Of a stretch of 64,000 bases of DNA, positions 46,885-56,656 are shown one piece after another. Source of the DNA: Pedobacter soli (lineage in GTDB: Bacteria; Bacteroidota; Bacteroidia; Sphingobacteriales; Sphingobacteriaceae); NCBI RefSeq assembly GCF_900101435.1, contig NZ_FMZH01000003.1, positions 525,824 through 589,823 on the forward strand. The letters run 5' to 3'. Each line of letters opens with the position of its first letter. Positions within the stretch are counted from its first letter, which is position 1. The notes beneath the pieces were generated by a model. It saw nothing but the letters and a program-made list of their open reading frames with translations, was not told the DNA's origin and did not search any database. The position numbers were made by a program, and so were the translations under genes.

Positions 46885-47736
46885 ATGTATTCTACCTTGC
46901 TTAGGCAACGTGCCTCTTTTATGCTGGCATCTTTGCTCTGCTTAGCTGCGCTTACAGCATCTGCACAGCAACAGGTATTTGATGATGCCTTTCCCGATAG
47001 TTTAACGTCAGCTCAAACCCGAAAACAATTAAATGATTTATCCGCTGATCCATACCTGAAACAGACTTTCGTCAAGGCAGGAAAGTCGATTAATTATAGA
47101 TTACTATTGCCGGAAGCAGGAAGTAGCCAGCTTAAATATCCCCTGGTGATTACCTTTCATAACTCAACGCGGATAGGCACAGACAACGAAAGGCAATTGG
47201 AGCCATTGGCCAGGATCTGGTTGCGTTCGGAAATACGGAGCAAATACCCCGCATTCGTCATTGCTCCGCAGTTTCAAACACGTTCATCAAATTATTATCC
47301 AGATTCAGCACGTCATTGCTTAATCTCTAAACCATCAGATGATGTTTATTTATTGCTGGATTTAATCCGCGAAGTTAAAACTAAGTATCCGCAGATAGAT
47401 ACCAATCGTATTTATTTGGTCGGCTACTCTATGGGGGCATCTACTGCACAAAACCTGATGAATATGGCTCCTAAAACCTTTGCCGCTATGGTTGCTATTG
47501 CTGCAGTGCCCGATTTCGTTAATATAGATGGAATTCGTCAAAAACCAATCTGGTTAATTCATGGCAGACAGGATGATGAAAATCCATACCAGGGAAGCGA
47601 GTATTTATATCAGGCAATGAAAGGCAATTCAAATTTGTATTTTACTACTTACAACAAGTTAGATCATAACCTCATTACCATTCCACTATTGGTTACGGCT
47701 CAGATACCTGCCTGGCTGTTTGCCCGGCATAAATAA
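46885..47736 (+). CDS. Exported alpha/beta-hydrolase (esterase-like)
   Basis: A 283-residue protein with a signal peptide (to about 28, LTASAQQ). The hydrolase fold shows the nucleophile elbow VGYSMGAS, an oxyanion-side strand YPLVITFHNS, the acid region IWLIHGRQDDENP, and a final His in KLDHNLIT. Dienelactone-hydrolase and feruloyl-esterase-like proteins look similar; the natural ester is not known. Confidence 0.85.
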   Translation: MYSTLLRQRASFMLASLLCLAALTASAQQQVFDDAFPDSLTSAQTRKQLNDLSADPYLKQTFVKAGKSINYRLLLPEAGSSQLKYPLVITFHNSTRIGTDNERQLEPLARIWLRSEIRSKYPAFVIAPQFQTRSSNYYPDSARHCLISKPSDDVYLLLDLIREVKTKYPQIDTNRIYLVGYSMGASTAQNLMNMAPKTFAAMVAIAAVPDFVNIDGIRQKPIWLIHGRQDDENPYQGSEYLYQAMKGNSNLYFTTYNKLDHNLITIPLLVTAQIPAWLFARHK

Positions 47737-47927
47737 GAAATGACCTGGCCCGGTCTATTATTTGGGCGGTTTATTGCGTAACGCTTAATTTACGCCTGCC
47801 CAAAATAAGCTGTTTTTAATCTTTATTGGTTTTTGTACATTTACGTTTCTACTAAAACGATAAATAATTTACCCTATAAGCTGCCTTTTATTTAAAATGC
47901 ACCGTTTGGGGCCAAAATAATAAGGTT

Positions 47928-49619
47928 ATGAAGAAACTAAAATATGGTCTTTTAGCGGCAGGCGTTGGCGTGGCTGCTTTATCTTTCTCTTTCAAAGAAG
48001 ATTTGTTTCTGGTTTCTAAAAACCTGGATATTTTTGCCTCCTTGTATAAAGAAATCAACATTAACTATGTTGATGATACCAATGCGCCCAAGTTAATGCG
48101 TACGGGAATTGATGCTATGCTCGATAGTCTCGATCCCTACACTGAGTACGTTCCCGAATCGGAAATCGAAGATTATAAACTGAAGTATGTGAGCACGCAA
48201 TACGGTGGTATTGGGGCCAGCACCGTTTTTATTGATGGTAAATTGTTTATAAACGACATTAGCGAGGGTTATCCTGCTTATAAAAGCGAGGTTAAACCTG
48301 GCGATCAGCTGGTAAGTATAAATGGAATAGCCGTTAAAGGTAAAGACCGTGCCGAAATCAGCCAGTTGTTGCGCGGACCAAAAGGTACCCCGGTTGATTT
48401 GGTGGTGATCAGAGATGGTAAAGAGTTAAGCAAAAAACTAACGCGCGAAGAAATTAAACAACCCAATGTTTCTTACTCGGGCATGGTTGGCGATGGTATT
48501 GGCTACATTAAGCTCGATAAATTTTTAGAAAACTCTGGTCAGGAAGTTAAAGACGCTTTGCTGGCTATCCAAAAAGAAAATCCAAAAGGTGTAGTACTCG
48601 ATTTAAGAAATAATGGTGGAGGTATTTTGCAGGAGGCCGTTAAAATAGTGAACCTTTTTGTAAATAAAGATCAGCTGATTGTTACCCAAAAAGGTAAAAA
48701 CGCAGAAAAAACCCTTAGTTATAAAACGCTTTTTGCCCCGGTTTCTACATCGGTTCCTTTGGTGGTGCTGGTAAACGGAAATTCGGCTTCGGCTTCTGAA
48801 ATTGTAGCGGGCTCATTGCAGGATTTAGATCGTGCCATTGTAATTGGCCAACGCAGTTACGGCAAAGGCTTGGTACAACAAACGTTTAACCTGCCTTACA
48901 ACAGTTTGGTAAAAGTAACCGTAGCTAAATATTATACCCCATCTGGCCGTTGCATCCAGAAATTAGATTATGCGCATAAAAATGCCGATGGCGTAGCCGA
49001 ACGCTTTGCCGATTCTACAATGGTGATGTACCAAACCAAAGCAGGCAGAAATGTATACAGTGGCAATGGTGTTTATCCGGATATTGTGGTCGATGCCGCA
49101 AAATTGAGCCCGATAACCATTTCTATGCTCAATAAAAACCTTTTCTTTAATTACGCCAACCTGTACAAAAAGGAAAAGCCAACTTTAGCTGCGGCAAAAA
49201 CCTTTCAGCTTTCTGATGCAGACTATGCTGCCTTTTCGGGTAGTTTGGCCGATAAAGATTTAACCTATTTAAGCCGTACCGAAAGGTTGCTTTCTGATTT
49301 GCGCGCAGAAGCTGAAAAGGAAAATAAATCGGCCGAAGTAAAAACCGATCTTGAGAACCTGAAATACAAACTTACTTCCTCTAAAAAAACAGATTTGGCT
49401 ACGCACAAAGCAGAGATTAAACGTGTGCTCGAAACCCAGATTGTGAGCCGTTATTTCTACGAAAAAGGCAGGATTGAGCAAAGTTTCCAATACGATAAAG
49501 AACTGGCTGCGGCTAAAAATCTATTTACCAACCAATCGCAGATTTTGGCGATATTGAAAGGTGATGGCAACTACAAAGTAATTGGAAAACCAAGCAAGGC
49601 TACTGCTTCTATTAACTAA
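47928..49619 (+). CDS. S41 C-terminal processing protease (CtpA-like)
   Basis: A 563-residue exported serine protease. After a hydrophobic N-terminus comes a PDZ domain (about 90-175; KPGDQLVSINGIAVKG) and the S41 catalytic domain with VLDLRNNGGG, the Ser in NGNSASASEIVAG and the Lys in GQRSYGKGLVQQ. A helical tail of about 150 residues follows. Such enzymes trim periplasmic proteins and murein hydrolases. The gene stands between the hydrolase and the glycosidase cluster, 32 bases before the GH29 gene. Confidence 0.93.
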   Translation: MKKLKYGLLAAGVGVAALSFSFKEDLFLVSKNLDIFASLYKEININYVDDTNAPKLMRTGIDAMLDSLDPYTEYVPESEIEDYKLKYVSTQYGGIGASTVFIDGKLFINDISEGYPAYKSEVKPGDQLVSINGIAVKGKDRAEISQLLRGPKGTPVDLVVIRDGKELSKKLTREEIKQPNVSYSGMVGDGIGYIKLDKFLENSGQEVKDALLAIQKENPKGVVLDLRNNGGGILQEAVKIVNLFVNKDQLIVTQKGKNAEKTLSYKTLFAPVSTSVPLVVLVNGNSASASEIVAGSLQDLDRAIVIGQRSYGKGLVQQTFNLPYNSLVKVTVAKYYTPSGRCIQKLDYAHKNADGVAERFADSTMVMYQTKAGRNVYSGNGVYPDIVVDAAKLSPITISMLNKNLFFNYANLYKKEKPTLAAAKTFQLSDADYAAFSGSLADKDLTYLSRTERLLSDLRAEAEKENKSAEVKTDLENLKYKLTSSKKTDLATHKAEIKRVLETQIVSRYFYEKGRIEQSFQYDKELAAAKNLFTNQSQILAILKGDGNYKVIGKPSKATASIN

Positions 49620-49651
49620 TAAAAACCTAACCAAATATACCCTGTCATTTT

Positions 49652-50980
49652 ATGAAAAAATTAGCAATAATAGGCTTAGTCCTGTTGTTTGGCCTGCAGT
49701 TAAAAGCGCAGGATTATGTGCCTGCAGCATCCAATTTAAAACAACGCGCCTGGTTTAACGATGCCCGGTTTGGTCTCTTTATTCACTGGGGCCCGTTCAG
49801 TATCCCCGGAAGTGGCGAATGGGTAATGAACGAGAGGAAGCTGAATGTGCATAACTACACCAATCTGAAAGATTTTTTCAATCCAACGGAGTTTAACGCT
49901 GCGCAATGGGTAAGCATGGCTAAAAATGCCGGTATGAAATACATTACGCTGATTACCCGCCACCACGATGGTTTTAGCATGTGGGATACCAAATATTCTG
50001 ATTTTAACATCATGAATACGCCTTACAAAAAGGACATCGTAAAAATGATGGCTGATGAATGCCATAAGCAAGGCGTACAATTGTATCTGTATTATTCTTT
50101 ACTCGATTGGCGCCGGGAAGATTATCCGCATGAAACAGGTCGCACAGGTCAGAATTCGGGCAGAACAGGTAAAGGTGATTATGCCAGTTACCTGCAGTTT
50201 ATGAAAAACCAGCTGACCGAACTGTTAACCAATTACGGCGAAATTGGAGGCATCTGGTTTGATGGTCACTGGGACCAGACCGCACCTGAGGGTGAAAAAG
50301 ACCGGACATCGCGTATCGATTGGAAATACAATGAAATTTATGGGCTCATCCATAAATTGCAGCCACAGTGCATGATCGGGAATAACCACCACCTGAGCCC
50401 CTTTGCAGGCGAAGATTTTCAGATGTTTGAGCGCGATCTTCCCGGCGAAAATAAATCAGGCTTAAGTTTTCAGGAAGCATCAGATAAACTCCCGTTAGAA
50501 ACCTGCGAAACGATTTCAAATTCTTGGGGTTACAATTTGAGCGATACCCATTACAAATCGAATAAAGAGTTAGTAAATATGCTGGTGAAGGCTGCCAGTT
50601 TGGGTTCAAACCTGCTGCTTAACATTGGCCCGATGCCAAATGGTAAAATCCAGCCCGAATTTCAGGATCGTTTAGCGGGCATGGGTGCCTGGTTAAAGGT
50701 TTATGGCGAGAGTATTTACAATACTAAAGCTGGTTTTATTAAACCTCAGGCCTGGGGAAGCATTACCCAAACCGATAAAAATATCTATATCCACATTCTG
50801 GATGGTAAAACCAATACGCTAGATCTGGAAAATGTTCCTGCAAAAAAAATTAAAAAAGCTTATTTGCTGAAAGATAAAACTGCAGTAAATTATACCTTTA
50901 AAAATGGAAAGCTAAGCCTGAATAGTGCGGTGAATACTAGCGAACCTGACCATGTAATTGTGCTGGATATAGCGCAATAA
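49652..50980 (+). CDS. GH29 alpha-L-fucosidase
   Basis: A 442-residue exported enzyme (signal peptide ending LKAQD). It has the family core WFNDARFGLFIHWGPFS, LITRHHDGFSMWDTKYSDF and the nucleophile region GGIWFDGHWDQ, plus SNSWGYNLSD and LLLNIGPMPNG. It removes terminal fucose from glycans. With the following GH92 and GH2 genes on the same strand it suggests stepwise trimming of N-glycan-like chains. Confidence 0.94.
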   Translation: MKKLAIIGLVLLFGLQLKAQDYVPAASNLKQRAWFNDARFGLFIHWGPFSIPGSGEWVMNERKLNVHNYTNLKDFFNPTEFNAAQWVSMAKNAGMKYITLITRHHDGFSMWDTKYSDFNIMNTPYKKDIVKMMADECHKQGVQLYLYYSLLDWRREDYPHETGRTGQNSGRTGKGDYASYLQFMKNQLTELLTNYGEIGGIWFDGHWDQTAPEGEKDRTSRIDWKYNEIYGLIHKLQPQCMIGNNHHLSPFAGEDFQMFERDLPGENKSGLSFQEASDKLPLETCETISNSWGYNLSDTHYKSNKELVNMLVKAASLGSNLLLNIGPMPNGKIQPEFQDRLAGMGAWLKVYGESIYNTKAGFIKPQAWGSITQTDKNIYIHILDGKTNTLDLENVPAKKIKKAYLLKDKTAVNYTFKNGKLSLNSAVNTSEPDHVIVLDIAQ

Positions 50981-51038
50981 ATGGCTTAAAACTTTATAGG
51001 TTGGATGTAATTCTTTTTCATTTTAAATGAAAATTAAC

Positions 51039-51052
51039 GTAAAACGTTTTAC
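51039..51052. promoter_or_regulatory. Perfect 14-bp palindrome upstream of the GH92 gene
   Basis: GTAAAACGTTTTAC is a perfect inverted repeat with central CG, a LacI-style operator shape, 37 bases before the GH92 ATG. It shares the AAACGTTT core with the palindrome at 31432-31443. Confidence 0.5.
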
Positions 51053-51088
51053 TTTTAGGGCTTTTAAACCTATTGTAGGATATAAACC

Positions 51089-53347
51089 ATGCATTTCAAC
51101 AAAATCTCGTCTATTCTATTTTTAACTGCCTCTTTATGTGTTAATCAAGCCTTTGCACAGCAAAAAACAAAATTGACCCAATATGTCGATCCGCTGATTG
51201 GTTCGGCAAAACATGGTCACGTTTTTGTAGGAGCCAATGTGCCTTTTGGTGCAGTACAGCTAGGCCCAAACAATATTTTTGAGGGCTGGGACTGGTGTAG
51301 CGGCTATAACTATGCCAGCAATACCATTACCGGTTTCGCGCACACCCATCTGAGTGGTACAGGAATTGGCGATCTGGGCGATATTTCCATCATGCCCGCT
51401 ACCGGAAAAACCCTGTTAGAAAAGGGTAAGACTGCAGAAGATCCCGCAGGTTATTTATCGACTTTTTCGCACCAGAACGAAATAGCTAAAGCGGGTTATT
51501 ACAGTGTATTGCTGGATAAATACGGAATTAAAGCCGAACTAACCGCTACCGAAAGGGTAGGTTTTCACCAATATACCTTTAAAAATGCAGTAGAAAATCC
51601 ACACATTATCATCGATTTGATAGAAGGGATTGGCTGGGATGCCCCGGTATCTGCTTCTTTTAAACAGCTTGATGCGACTACAATTGTTGGACATCGAAAT
51701 TCGAAAGGCTGGTCTAACGATCAGCGCTTGTATTTTGTAATTAAGCTTTCGCAACCCATTAAAAACATTACCTTATACGATAGCACAGCTGTTAAAAGCG
51801 GCAAAGCCCTAACCGGCAAAAAGCTGAAAGCTGTTGTCGATTTTGCTGCCATTAATAATAATAAACTGCAAATTAAAGTAGCGCTATCACCGGTAAGTAT
51901 CGATAATGCCATTTTAAACTTAAAAACCGAGTTGCCCAACTGGGATTTTGCTGCAACCGTTAAAAAAGCCGATGCCAAATGGGAAAAAGAACTGGCAAAA
52001 GTGAAAATTGGTGCTTCTAATACCACCAAAAAAGTTTTTTATACTGCCCTGTACCATACCATGGTGGCCCCTTCGTTATTTAACGATGTAAACAAAGATT
52101 ATCTGGGTACCGATAAAAAGGTATATAAAAATGCGGGTTTTAATAACTTAACTACTTTTTCGTTATGGGATACCTACCGTGCAGCTAACCCGCTTTTTAC
52201 CATTTTGCATCAGGATAAAGTAAACGACGTGGTAAACACCATGTTGGCCATTTACAAACAACAGGGTAAATTGCCTGTTTGGCATTTAATGGGTAGCGAA
52301 ACCAACACCATGGTGGGTTATCATGCTGTACCGGTTATTGTTGATGCCTATTTAAAAGGCTACCGTGGTTTTGATGTTAACCTGGCTTATGCTGCGGTAA
52401 AACAATCAGCCATGCAAAAAACAGATGGTATTGAGTACATTCAGCAATTAAAATACATTCCGGCCGATAAGGTAAACGAATCAGTTGGTAAAGCCCTGGA
52501 GTACGCCATTGATGATTATTGTATTGCACTAATGGCCAAAGCCTTAAACAAAACAGCCGATTACAACTACTTTAGCAAAAGAGCAAAATTATACAGCCAG
52601 TATTTCGATCCTAATGTACAGTTTATGCGTGGTAAACTGGCTAACGGAAACTGGAGGAGTCCTTTCGATCCTTTTTCATCTAAACACCGTGAAGATGATT
52701 ACGTAGAAGGGAATGCCTGGCAGTATACCTGGTTAGTGCCTCAGGATGTTGAAGGACTGATTAAGCTTTTCGGTGGCGATAAACCTTTCACCAATAAGCT
52801 CGATTCGTTGTTTACCTTACCTTTAGATCTGGGAACTAACGGTTCGCCAGATATTAGCGGCTTAATTGGTAATTATGCTCAAGGCAACGAGCCCAACCAC
52901 CACATTACTTATTTATATACCTATGCAGGCCAGCCCTGGAAAACGGCTGATCTGATCCGCAAAATAGACAAAGACTTTTATTCAGCAAAGCCCGATGGTT
53001 TATGCGGTAACGAAGATGTTGGGCAAATGAGTGCCTGGTATATTTTTACGGCCATGGGCTTTTATCCTGTAAATCCGGCAAACGGGGCTTATGTTTTCGG
53101 AACGCCATTAATTAACGAGGCCAGTATTGCATTGAGCGGAAACAAAAAGTTCGATATTAAAGTAATCGGAAACAGTGCCGAAAATAAATATATCCAAAAA
53201 ATTGTGCTGAATGGTAAACCTTACACTAAAGCATTTATTTTACATAAAGCCATCATGGCCGGCGGTAATATGCAGATTTATATGGGTAATACACCATCTG
53301 CAACCTGGGGCGTAAAACCTGCTGACCGACCCGTATCCACAAAATAA
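51089..53347 (+). CDS. GH92 alpha-mannosidase
   Basis: A 752-residue exported enzyme (signal peptide ending NQAFAQQ). GH92 marks are YVDPLIGSAKHGHVFVGANV, PFGAVQLGPNN, HTHLSGTG, the catalytic-domain segments FSLWDTYRAANPLFTI and GNEDVGQMSAWYIFTAMGFY, and the ending MGNTPSATWG. These calcium-dependent exo-enzymes cleave alpha-linked mannose from N-glycans. The gene lies between the fucosidase and the GH2 enzyme. A palindrome just upstream may control it. Confidence 0.94.
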   Translation: MHFNKISSILFLTASLCVNQAFAQQKTKLTQYVDPLIGSAKHGHVFVGANVPFGAVQLGPNNIFEGWDWCSGYNYASNTITGFAHTHLSGTGIGDLGDISIMPATGKTLLEKGKTAEDPAGYLSTFSHQNEIAKAGYYSVLLDKYGIKAELTATERVGFHQYTFKNAVENPHIIIDLIEGIGWDAPVSASFKQLDATTIVGHRNSKGWSNDQRLYFVIKLSQPIKNITLYDSTAVKSGKALTGKKLKAVVDFAAINNNKLQIKVALSPVSIDNAILNLKTELPNWDFAATVKKADAKWEKELAKVKIGASNTTKKVFYTALYHTMVAPSLFNDVNKDYLGTDKKVYKNAGFNNLTTFSLWDTYRAANPLFTILHQDKVNDVVNTMLAIYKQQGKLPVWHLMGSETNTMVGYHAVPVIVDAYLKGYRGFDVNLAYAAVKQSAMQKTDGIEYIQQLKYIPADKVNESVGKALEYAIDDYCIALMAKALNKTADYNYFSKRAKLYSQYFDPNVQFMRGKLANGNWRSPFDPFSSKHREDDYVEGNAWQYTWLVPQDVEGLIKLFGGDKPFTNKLDSLFTLPLDLGTNGSPDISGLIGNYAQGNEPNHHITYLYTYAGQPWKTADLIRKIDKDFYSAKPDGLCGNEDVGQMSAWYIFTAMGFYPVNPANGAYVFGTPLINEASIALSGNKKFDIKVIGNSAENKYIQKIVLNGKPYTKAFILHKAIMAGGNMQIYMGNTPSATWGVKPADRPVSTK

Positions 53348-53368
53348 TATAAGAATGATTAAATTAGT

Positions 53369-53411
53369 GCCTGATCGAATGAGTAGAAATATCCTACTCA
53401 TTCAATCAGGC
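53369..53411 (+). other. Long hairpin between the GH92 and GH2 genes
   Basis: Two 18-base arms (53369-53386 and 53394-53411) pair with one mismatch around a 7-base loop. No T-run follows, so it is not a standard terminator. It could stabilise or process a joint transcript. Confidence 0.7.
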
Positions 53412-53459
53412 CATCATTCGCTTATCATCCAATAAATCACCCAATCAATACCAATACTA

Positions 53460-56066
53460 ATGAAGAAAATATTGCTACTGCTTTTATGCTGCTCGGGTTT
53501 AATGGCTGGCGCACAACAGCGTTACGAATTAAATTCGGGATGGACTTGCACCAATGTTAAAGACGTAAAAGCTGACGGTGCAGCTATTTCTAAAACCGAT
53601 TTTGTCCTGAATAACTGGATGCCGGCCACAGTGCCCGGAACGGTGCTTACCACCTTGTTGAATAACAAAAAAGTGCCTGATCCGTTTTACGGCATGAACA
53701 ACGAAAAGATTGCCGATGTTTACCATACCGGTAATGCGCATTACACGTATTGGTATGTAAAGGATTTTGAAGAACGCGCTACAGGCAATGAGCAGGTTTG
53801 GTTGCAGTTTAGAGGGATTAACTATAAAGCTGAAATTTATTTAAACGGCAAAAAAGTAAATCCCAAAACACAGGTGGGTATGCACATACGCGCGCAATAT
53901 AATATTACGCAATTGCTTGCTGCCAATGGCAAAAACAGATTGGCTGTAATTGTTTATCCACCCGATTTTCCGGGCAATCCTAATGGCGGTCAGGGAGGCG
54001 ATGGAACTATTGCCAAAGGTTTAACAACACAATATACTGCAGGCTGGGACTGGATTCAGCCTACCCGCGATCGCAACACCGGTATTTGGGATAAGGTTAC
54101 CATCGAAAAAACAAAGAGCATTAACATTCAAAACCCGCATGTGGTTACTTTGGTGCCGGGTAAAAGACTGGCAACAGGTAAACAAAATCCAGCAACAGTA
54201 AAGGTTAGTATCGAGGTAGAAAACCAAACCAGCAAAGCGGTCTCGGGTACTTTACAATACGAGATAGCAGGAAAAGTAATTAAGCAGCCGGCAACAATAG
54301 CGGCCAAGCAGACTACTACGGTTAAACTTGCAGACTTGCAAATCGAGAACCCTAAATTATGGTGGCCAAGCGGTTACGGCGATCCAAACCTTTACGATTT
54401 AAAGATCAAATTCGTTGCAGCAACACAGGTGTTGGATCAGGAAGCCCTGAAAGTGGGAATCCGTCAGATTGATAACATCTGGAACGACCATACCAAAAGC
54501 ATGGGTACTTTTGTAAACGGCCAAAAGATTTTTATTAAAGGCGGTAACTGGATTATTTCTGATGCGATGCTGCGCTTTACCGATGCACGTTATGATGCCG
54601 AGGTACGTTACCATAAAGATATGAACCTAAACCTGATCAGGATTTGGGGAGGTGCTATTTTAGAGCGGCCAGAGTTTTATAATGCCTGCGATAAATATGG
54701 TTTGCTGGTTTTCCAGGATTTTTGGTTTAGCGGCGATTGTAATGGCCGTTGGGTAGATCCGATGAAAAAAGAAGATCAGTGGACCAGAAGAAATTATCCT
54801 GATGATCATCCTTTGGTTTTAACTGCAATTGAAGATCAGATCAAAATGATCAGAAACCATGCATCTCTTGCTTTTTGGTGCGGCGGAAACGAAATTACAC
54901 CCCCAGATGATATTCTAAATCCTTTAAAAAATGATATCCTGCCAAGATTAGATGGTACACGTCAGTTTTTCGATTTTTCTAACAGCGATGAAATGTCGTA
55001 CAATTCGATTGGCGGTAATGGCGACGGACCTTACGGCATTCAGGATATTAAAACTTTCTGGGGAACACAAACCTTCCCTTACAACTCTGAAGTAGGCTCG
55101 GTAGGAGTGGGCGATTATGCTTCTTTACTGCGCTTTATTCCGGAGAAAAACCTGGTTGCACCGCAATATAAAGCCAAGCCAGATTCGGTATGGGATTACC
55201 ATAAGTACATCTCGTACGAGCAATACCTTAACCCTTATGGTAAGCCAAAAGATGCCAAAGATTTTGCCATGAAAGCCCAGCTGGCCAATTACGATCAGTA
55301 CCGCGCTTTAATGGAAGGTTTTTCTAACAAAATGTGGGATTGGTACACTGGTTCCATCATCTGGAAAACGCAAAACCCATGGACGGCTATGCGCGGGCAG
55401 ATGTATGATTATTATCTGGACCCGAATGCATGTTTATATGGCTTAAGAAAAGGAAGTGAGCCGTTGCACGTGATGATGAACCCTTTGGATAGTATGGTAA
55501 CCGTTGTAAACAATGGTTTTGCCACCCGCAATAACCTGATGGTACAGGCTAAAGCTTATGATATGGATGGCAAGGATTATTTCTATTCTCAGGTATTTAA
55601 TTCAGTTGGTCCATCATCAGTAAGAAGACTGTTTCCTTTAAATGAGTTTTTAACCAAATTGGATAAAAAAGAAGGGGTTTTTGTTTCGTTAAGAATTCTG
55701 GATCAAAAACAAAACATCTTGAGTGAGAATATTTATTGGCTACCTGGGAAAGATGGAGAATATTCGGGCTTGAAAAATATGAAGCAAACACCTTTAAAAG
55801 TAAGTGCCGCTAATCAGAACAATGGGAAAGTAGCTGTTACTTTAAGCAACGCTGCAGGAAACCCGGTTGCGTTTTTTAATCGTGTAGCTTTAATTAATGG
55901 CAGCACCAACGAAAGAATATTACCTGCTTTTTATGACGATAACTATGTGAGTATTTTGCCGGGCGAAAGTAAAACGGTTACGGTAGAATATACCGGTAAA
56001 CAAAGTAATCTGGCTGTGGAGGTGTATGGCTGGAATGTAGAAAAGCAGAAAGTAAATATTCAGTAG
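53460..56066 (+). CDS. GH2 glycosidase (beta-mannosidase / exo-beta-glucosaminidase type)
   Basis: An 868-residue exported enzyme (signal peptide ending MAGAQQ). It has the N-terminal sugar-binding domain (WYVKDFEERATGNEQVWLQF), immunoglobulin-like domains, and the TIM barrel with LIRIWGGAILERPEFYNACD and the acid/base in FWCGGNEITPPDD. The later AMRGQMYDYYLDPNACLYGL is typical of mannosidase and exo-glucosaminidase branches rather than beta-galactosidases. Removing the core beta-mannose of an N-glycan would fit its GH29 and GH92 neighbours; specificity is inferred. Confidence 0.9.
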   Translation: MKKILLLLLCCSGLMAGAQQRYELNSGWTCTNVKDVKADGAAISKTDFVLNNWMPATVPGTVLTTLLNNKKVPDPFYGMNNEKIADVYHTGNAHYTYWYVKDFEERATGNEQVWLQFRGINYKAEIYLNGKKVNPKTQVGMHIRAQYNITQLLAANGKNRLAVIVYPPDFPGNPNGGQGGDGTIAKGLTTQYTAGWDWIQPTRDRNTGIWDKVTIEKTKSINIQNPHVVTLVPGKRLATGKQNPATVKVSIEVENQTSKAVSGTLQYEIAGKVIKQPATIAAKQTTTVKLADLQIENPKLWWPSGYGDPNLYDLKIKFVAATQVLDQEALKVGIRQIDNIWNDHTKSMGTFVNGQKIFIKGGNWIISDAMLRFTDARYDAEVRYHKDMNLNLIRIWGGAILERPEFYNACDKYGLLVFQDFWFSGDCNGRWVDPMKKEDQWTRRNYPDDHPLVLTAIEDQIKMIRNHASLAFWCGGNEITPPDDILNPLKNDILPRLDGTRQFFDFSNSDEMSYNSIGGNGDGPYGIQDIKTFWGTQTFPYNSEVGSVGVGDYASLLRFIPEKNLVAPQYKAKPDSVWDYHKYISYEQYLNPYGKPKDAKDFAMKAQLANYDQYRALMEGFSNKMWDWYTGSIIWKTQNPWTAMRGQMYDYYLDPNACLYGLRKGSEPLHVMMNPLDSMVTVVNNGFATRNNLMVQAKAYDMDGKDYFYSQVFNSVGPSSVRRLFPLNEFLTKLDKKEGVFVSLRILDQKQNILSENIYWLPGKDGEYSGLKNMKQTPLKVSAANQNNGKVAVTLSNAAGNPVAFFNRVALINGSTNERILPAFYDDNYVSILPGESKTVTVEYTGKQSNLAVEVYGWNVEKQKVNIQ

Positions 56067-56077
56067 ATAAATTGTTG

Positions 56078-56173
56078 GTCGGGATTTGTCTCTTATGTTA
56101 GTCGGGATTTGTAATCCCGACTTTAGTACTAAGGATTTTAAATCCTTTAGTGGATTACAAAACCACGACTCAT
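56078..56173. repeat. GTCGGGATT palindromic repeat block
   Basis: GTCGGGATTTGTAATCCCGA (56101-56120, closed by C at 56121) is a hairpin, followed by the palindrome AAGGATTTTAAATCCTT (56131-56147) and a flanking partial copy GTCGGGATTTGTC (56078-56090). Such blocks are dispersed between genes in many Bacteroidota. Confidence 0.65.
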
Positions 56174-56181
56174 GCAAAACA

Positions 56182-56214
56182 AGACCTCGCAGGTTTTTAA
56201 AACCTGCGAGGTCT
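56182..56214. repeat. Palindrome of the AGACCTCGCAGG type
   Basis: AGACCTCGCAGGTTTT and its complement form a near-perfect 33-base palindrome with T/A centre. The same palindrome type is common between genes across the phylum. Confidence 0.7.
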
Positions 56215-56222
56215 GAAACAGC

Positions 56223-56251
56223 AAAGGCGATACTTTCGGTATCGCCTTTTT
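56223..56251 (+). terminator. Terminator after the GH2 gene
   Basis: An 11-bp stem AAAGGCGATAC / GTATCGCCTTT with a TTTCG loop and further T. It lies after the palindromic repeats and just before the convergent ferredoxin stop, so it may serve both directions. Confidence 0.8.
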
Positions 56252-56271
56252 CTGTTTTATGCGGTTTGCAA

Positions 56272-56598
56272 CTAGCTAACGCCGTGCAGTTTCACTTTTA
56301 AACCATCCATATTGTTGTTTAACTGCAACTGGCAGGCTAAACGCGAATTGGGTAGTAAATCAGGCAAAGTATCTAGCATGGCATACTCATCGTCTGTCAT
56401 TTCGTTAAGTTTCTCTTCACCCTCCAAAACGTCTACACAGCAGGTAGCACAAAGGGCCATTCCGCCGCAGGTAGCCAGAATATCGTATTCTGATGCCTTT
56501 AAAAACTCCATCAGGCTTAAGCCCATGTCAGTTGGTGCAACGTGTTCGGTAACAGAGCCATCCGGCTCTTGCATATATATGTTAATGTTGTTCTCCAT
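56272..56598 (-). CDS. [2Fe-2S] ferredoxin (adrenodoxin type)
   Basis: A 108-residue electron carrier. The cluster ligands are the Cys of ATCGGMALCATCC and RLACQLQL, with spacing C-x5-C-x2-C and a distal Cys, as in adrenodoxin-type proteins. The acidic face is EGEEKLNEMTDDEYAMLD. It is 44 bases downstream of the reductase-like flavoprotein gene but has a good promoter of its own. The pair likely exchanges electrons. Confidence 0.93.
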   Translation of the reverse strand: MENNINIYMQEPDGSVTEHVAPTDMGLSLMEFLKASEYDILATCGGMALCATCCVDVLEGEEKLNEMTDDEYAMLDTLPDLLPNSRLACQLQLNNNMDGLKVKLHGVS

Positions 56599-56625
56599 TT
56601 GTTAGCTCGCTTATAATTTGAAAAG

Positions 56626-56656
56626 CAAATATAGCAGAAAGCTTAAAATTCTGAAA
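56626..56656 (-). promoter_or_regulatory. Promoter of the ferredoxin gene
   Basis: On the minus strand TTTC, 19 bases, then TATATTTG: an exact TAnnTTTG -7 box and a -33 box one base off TTTG. It lies between the reductase stop and the ferredoxin ATG (27 bases ahead). Confidence 0.6.
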
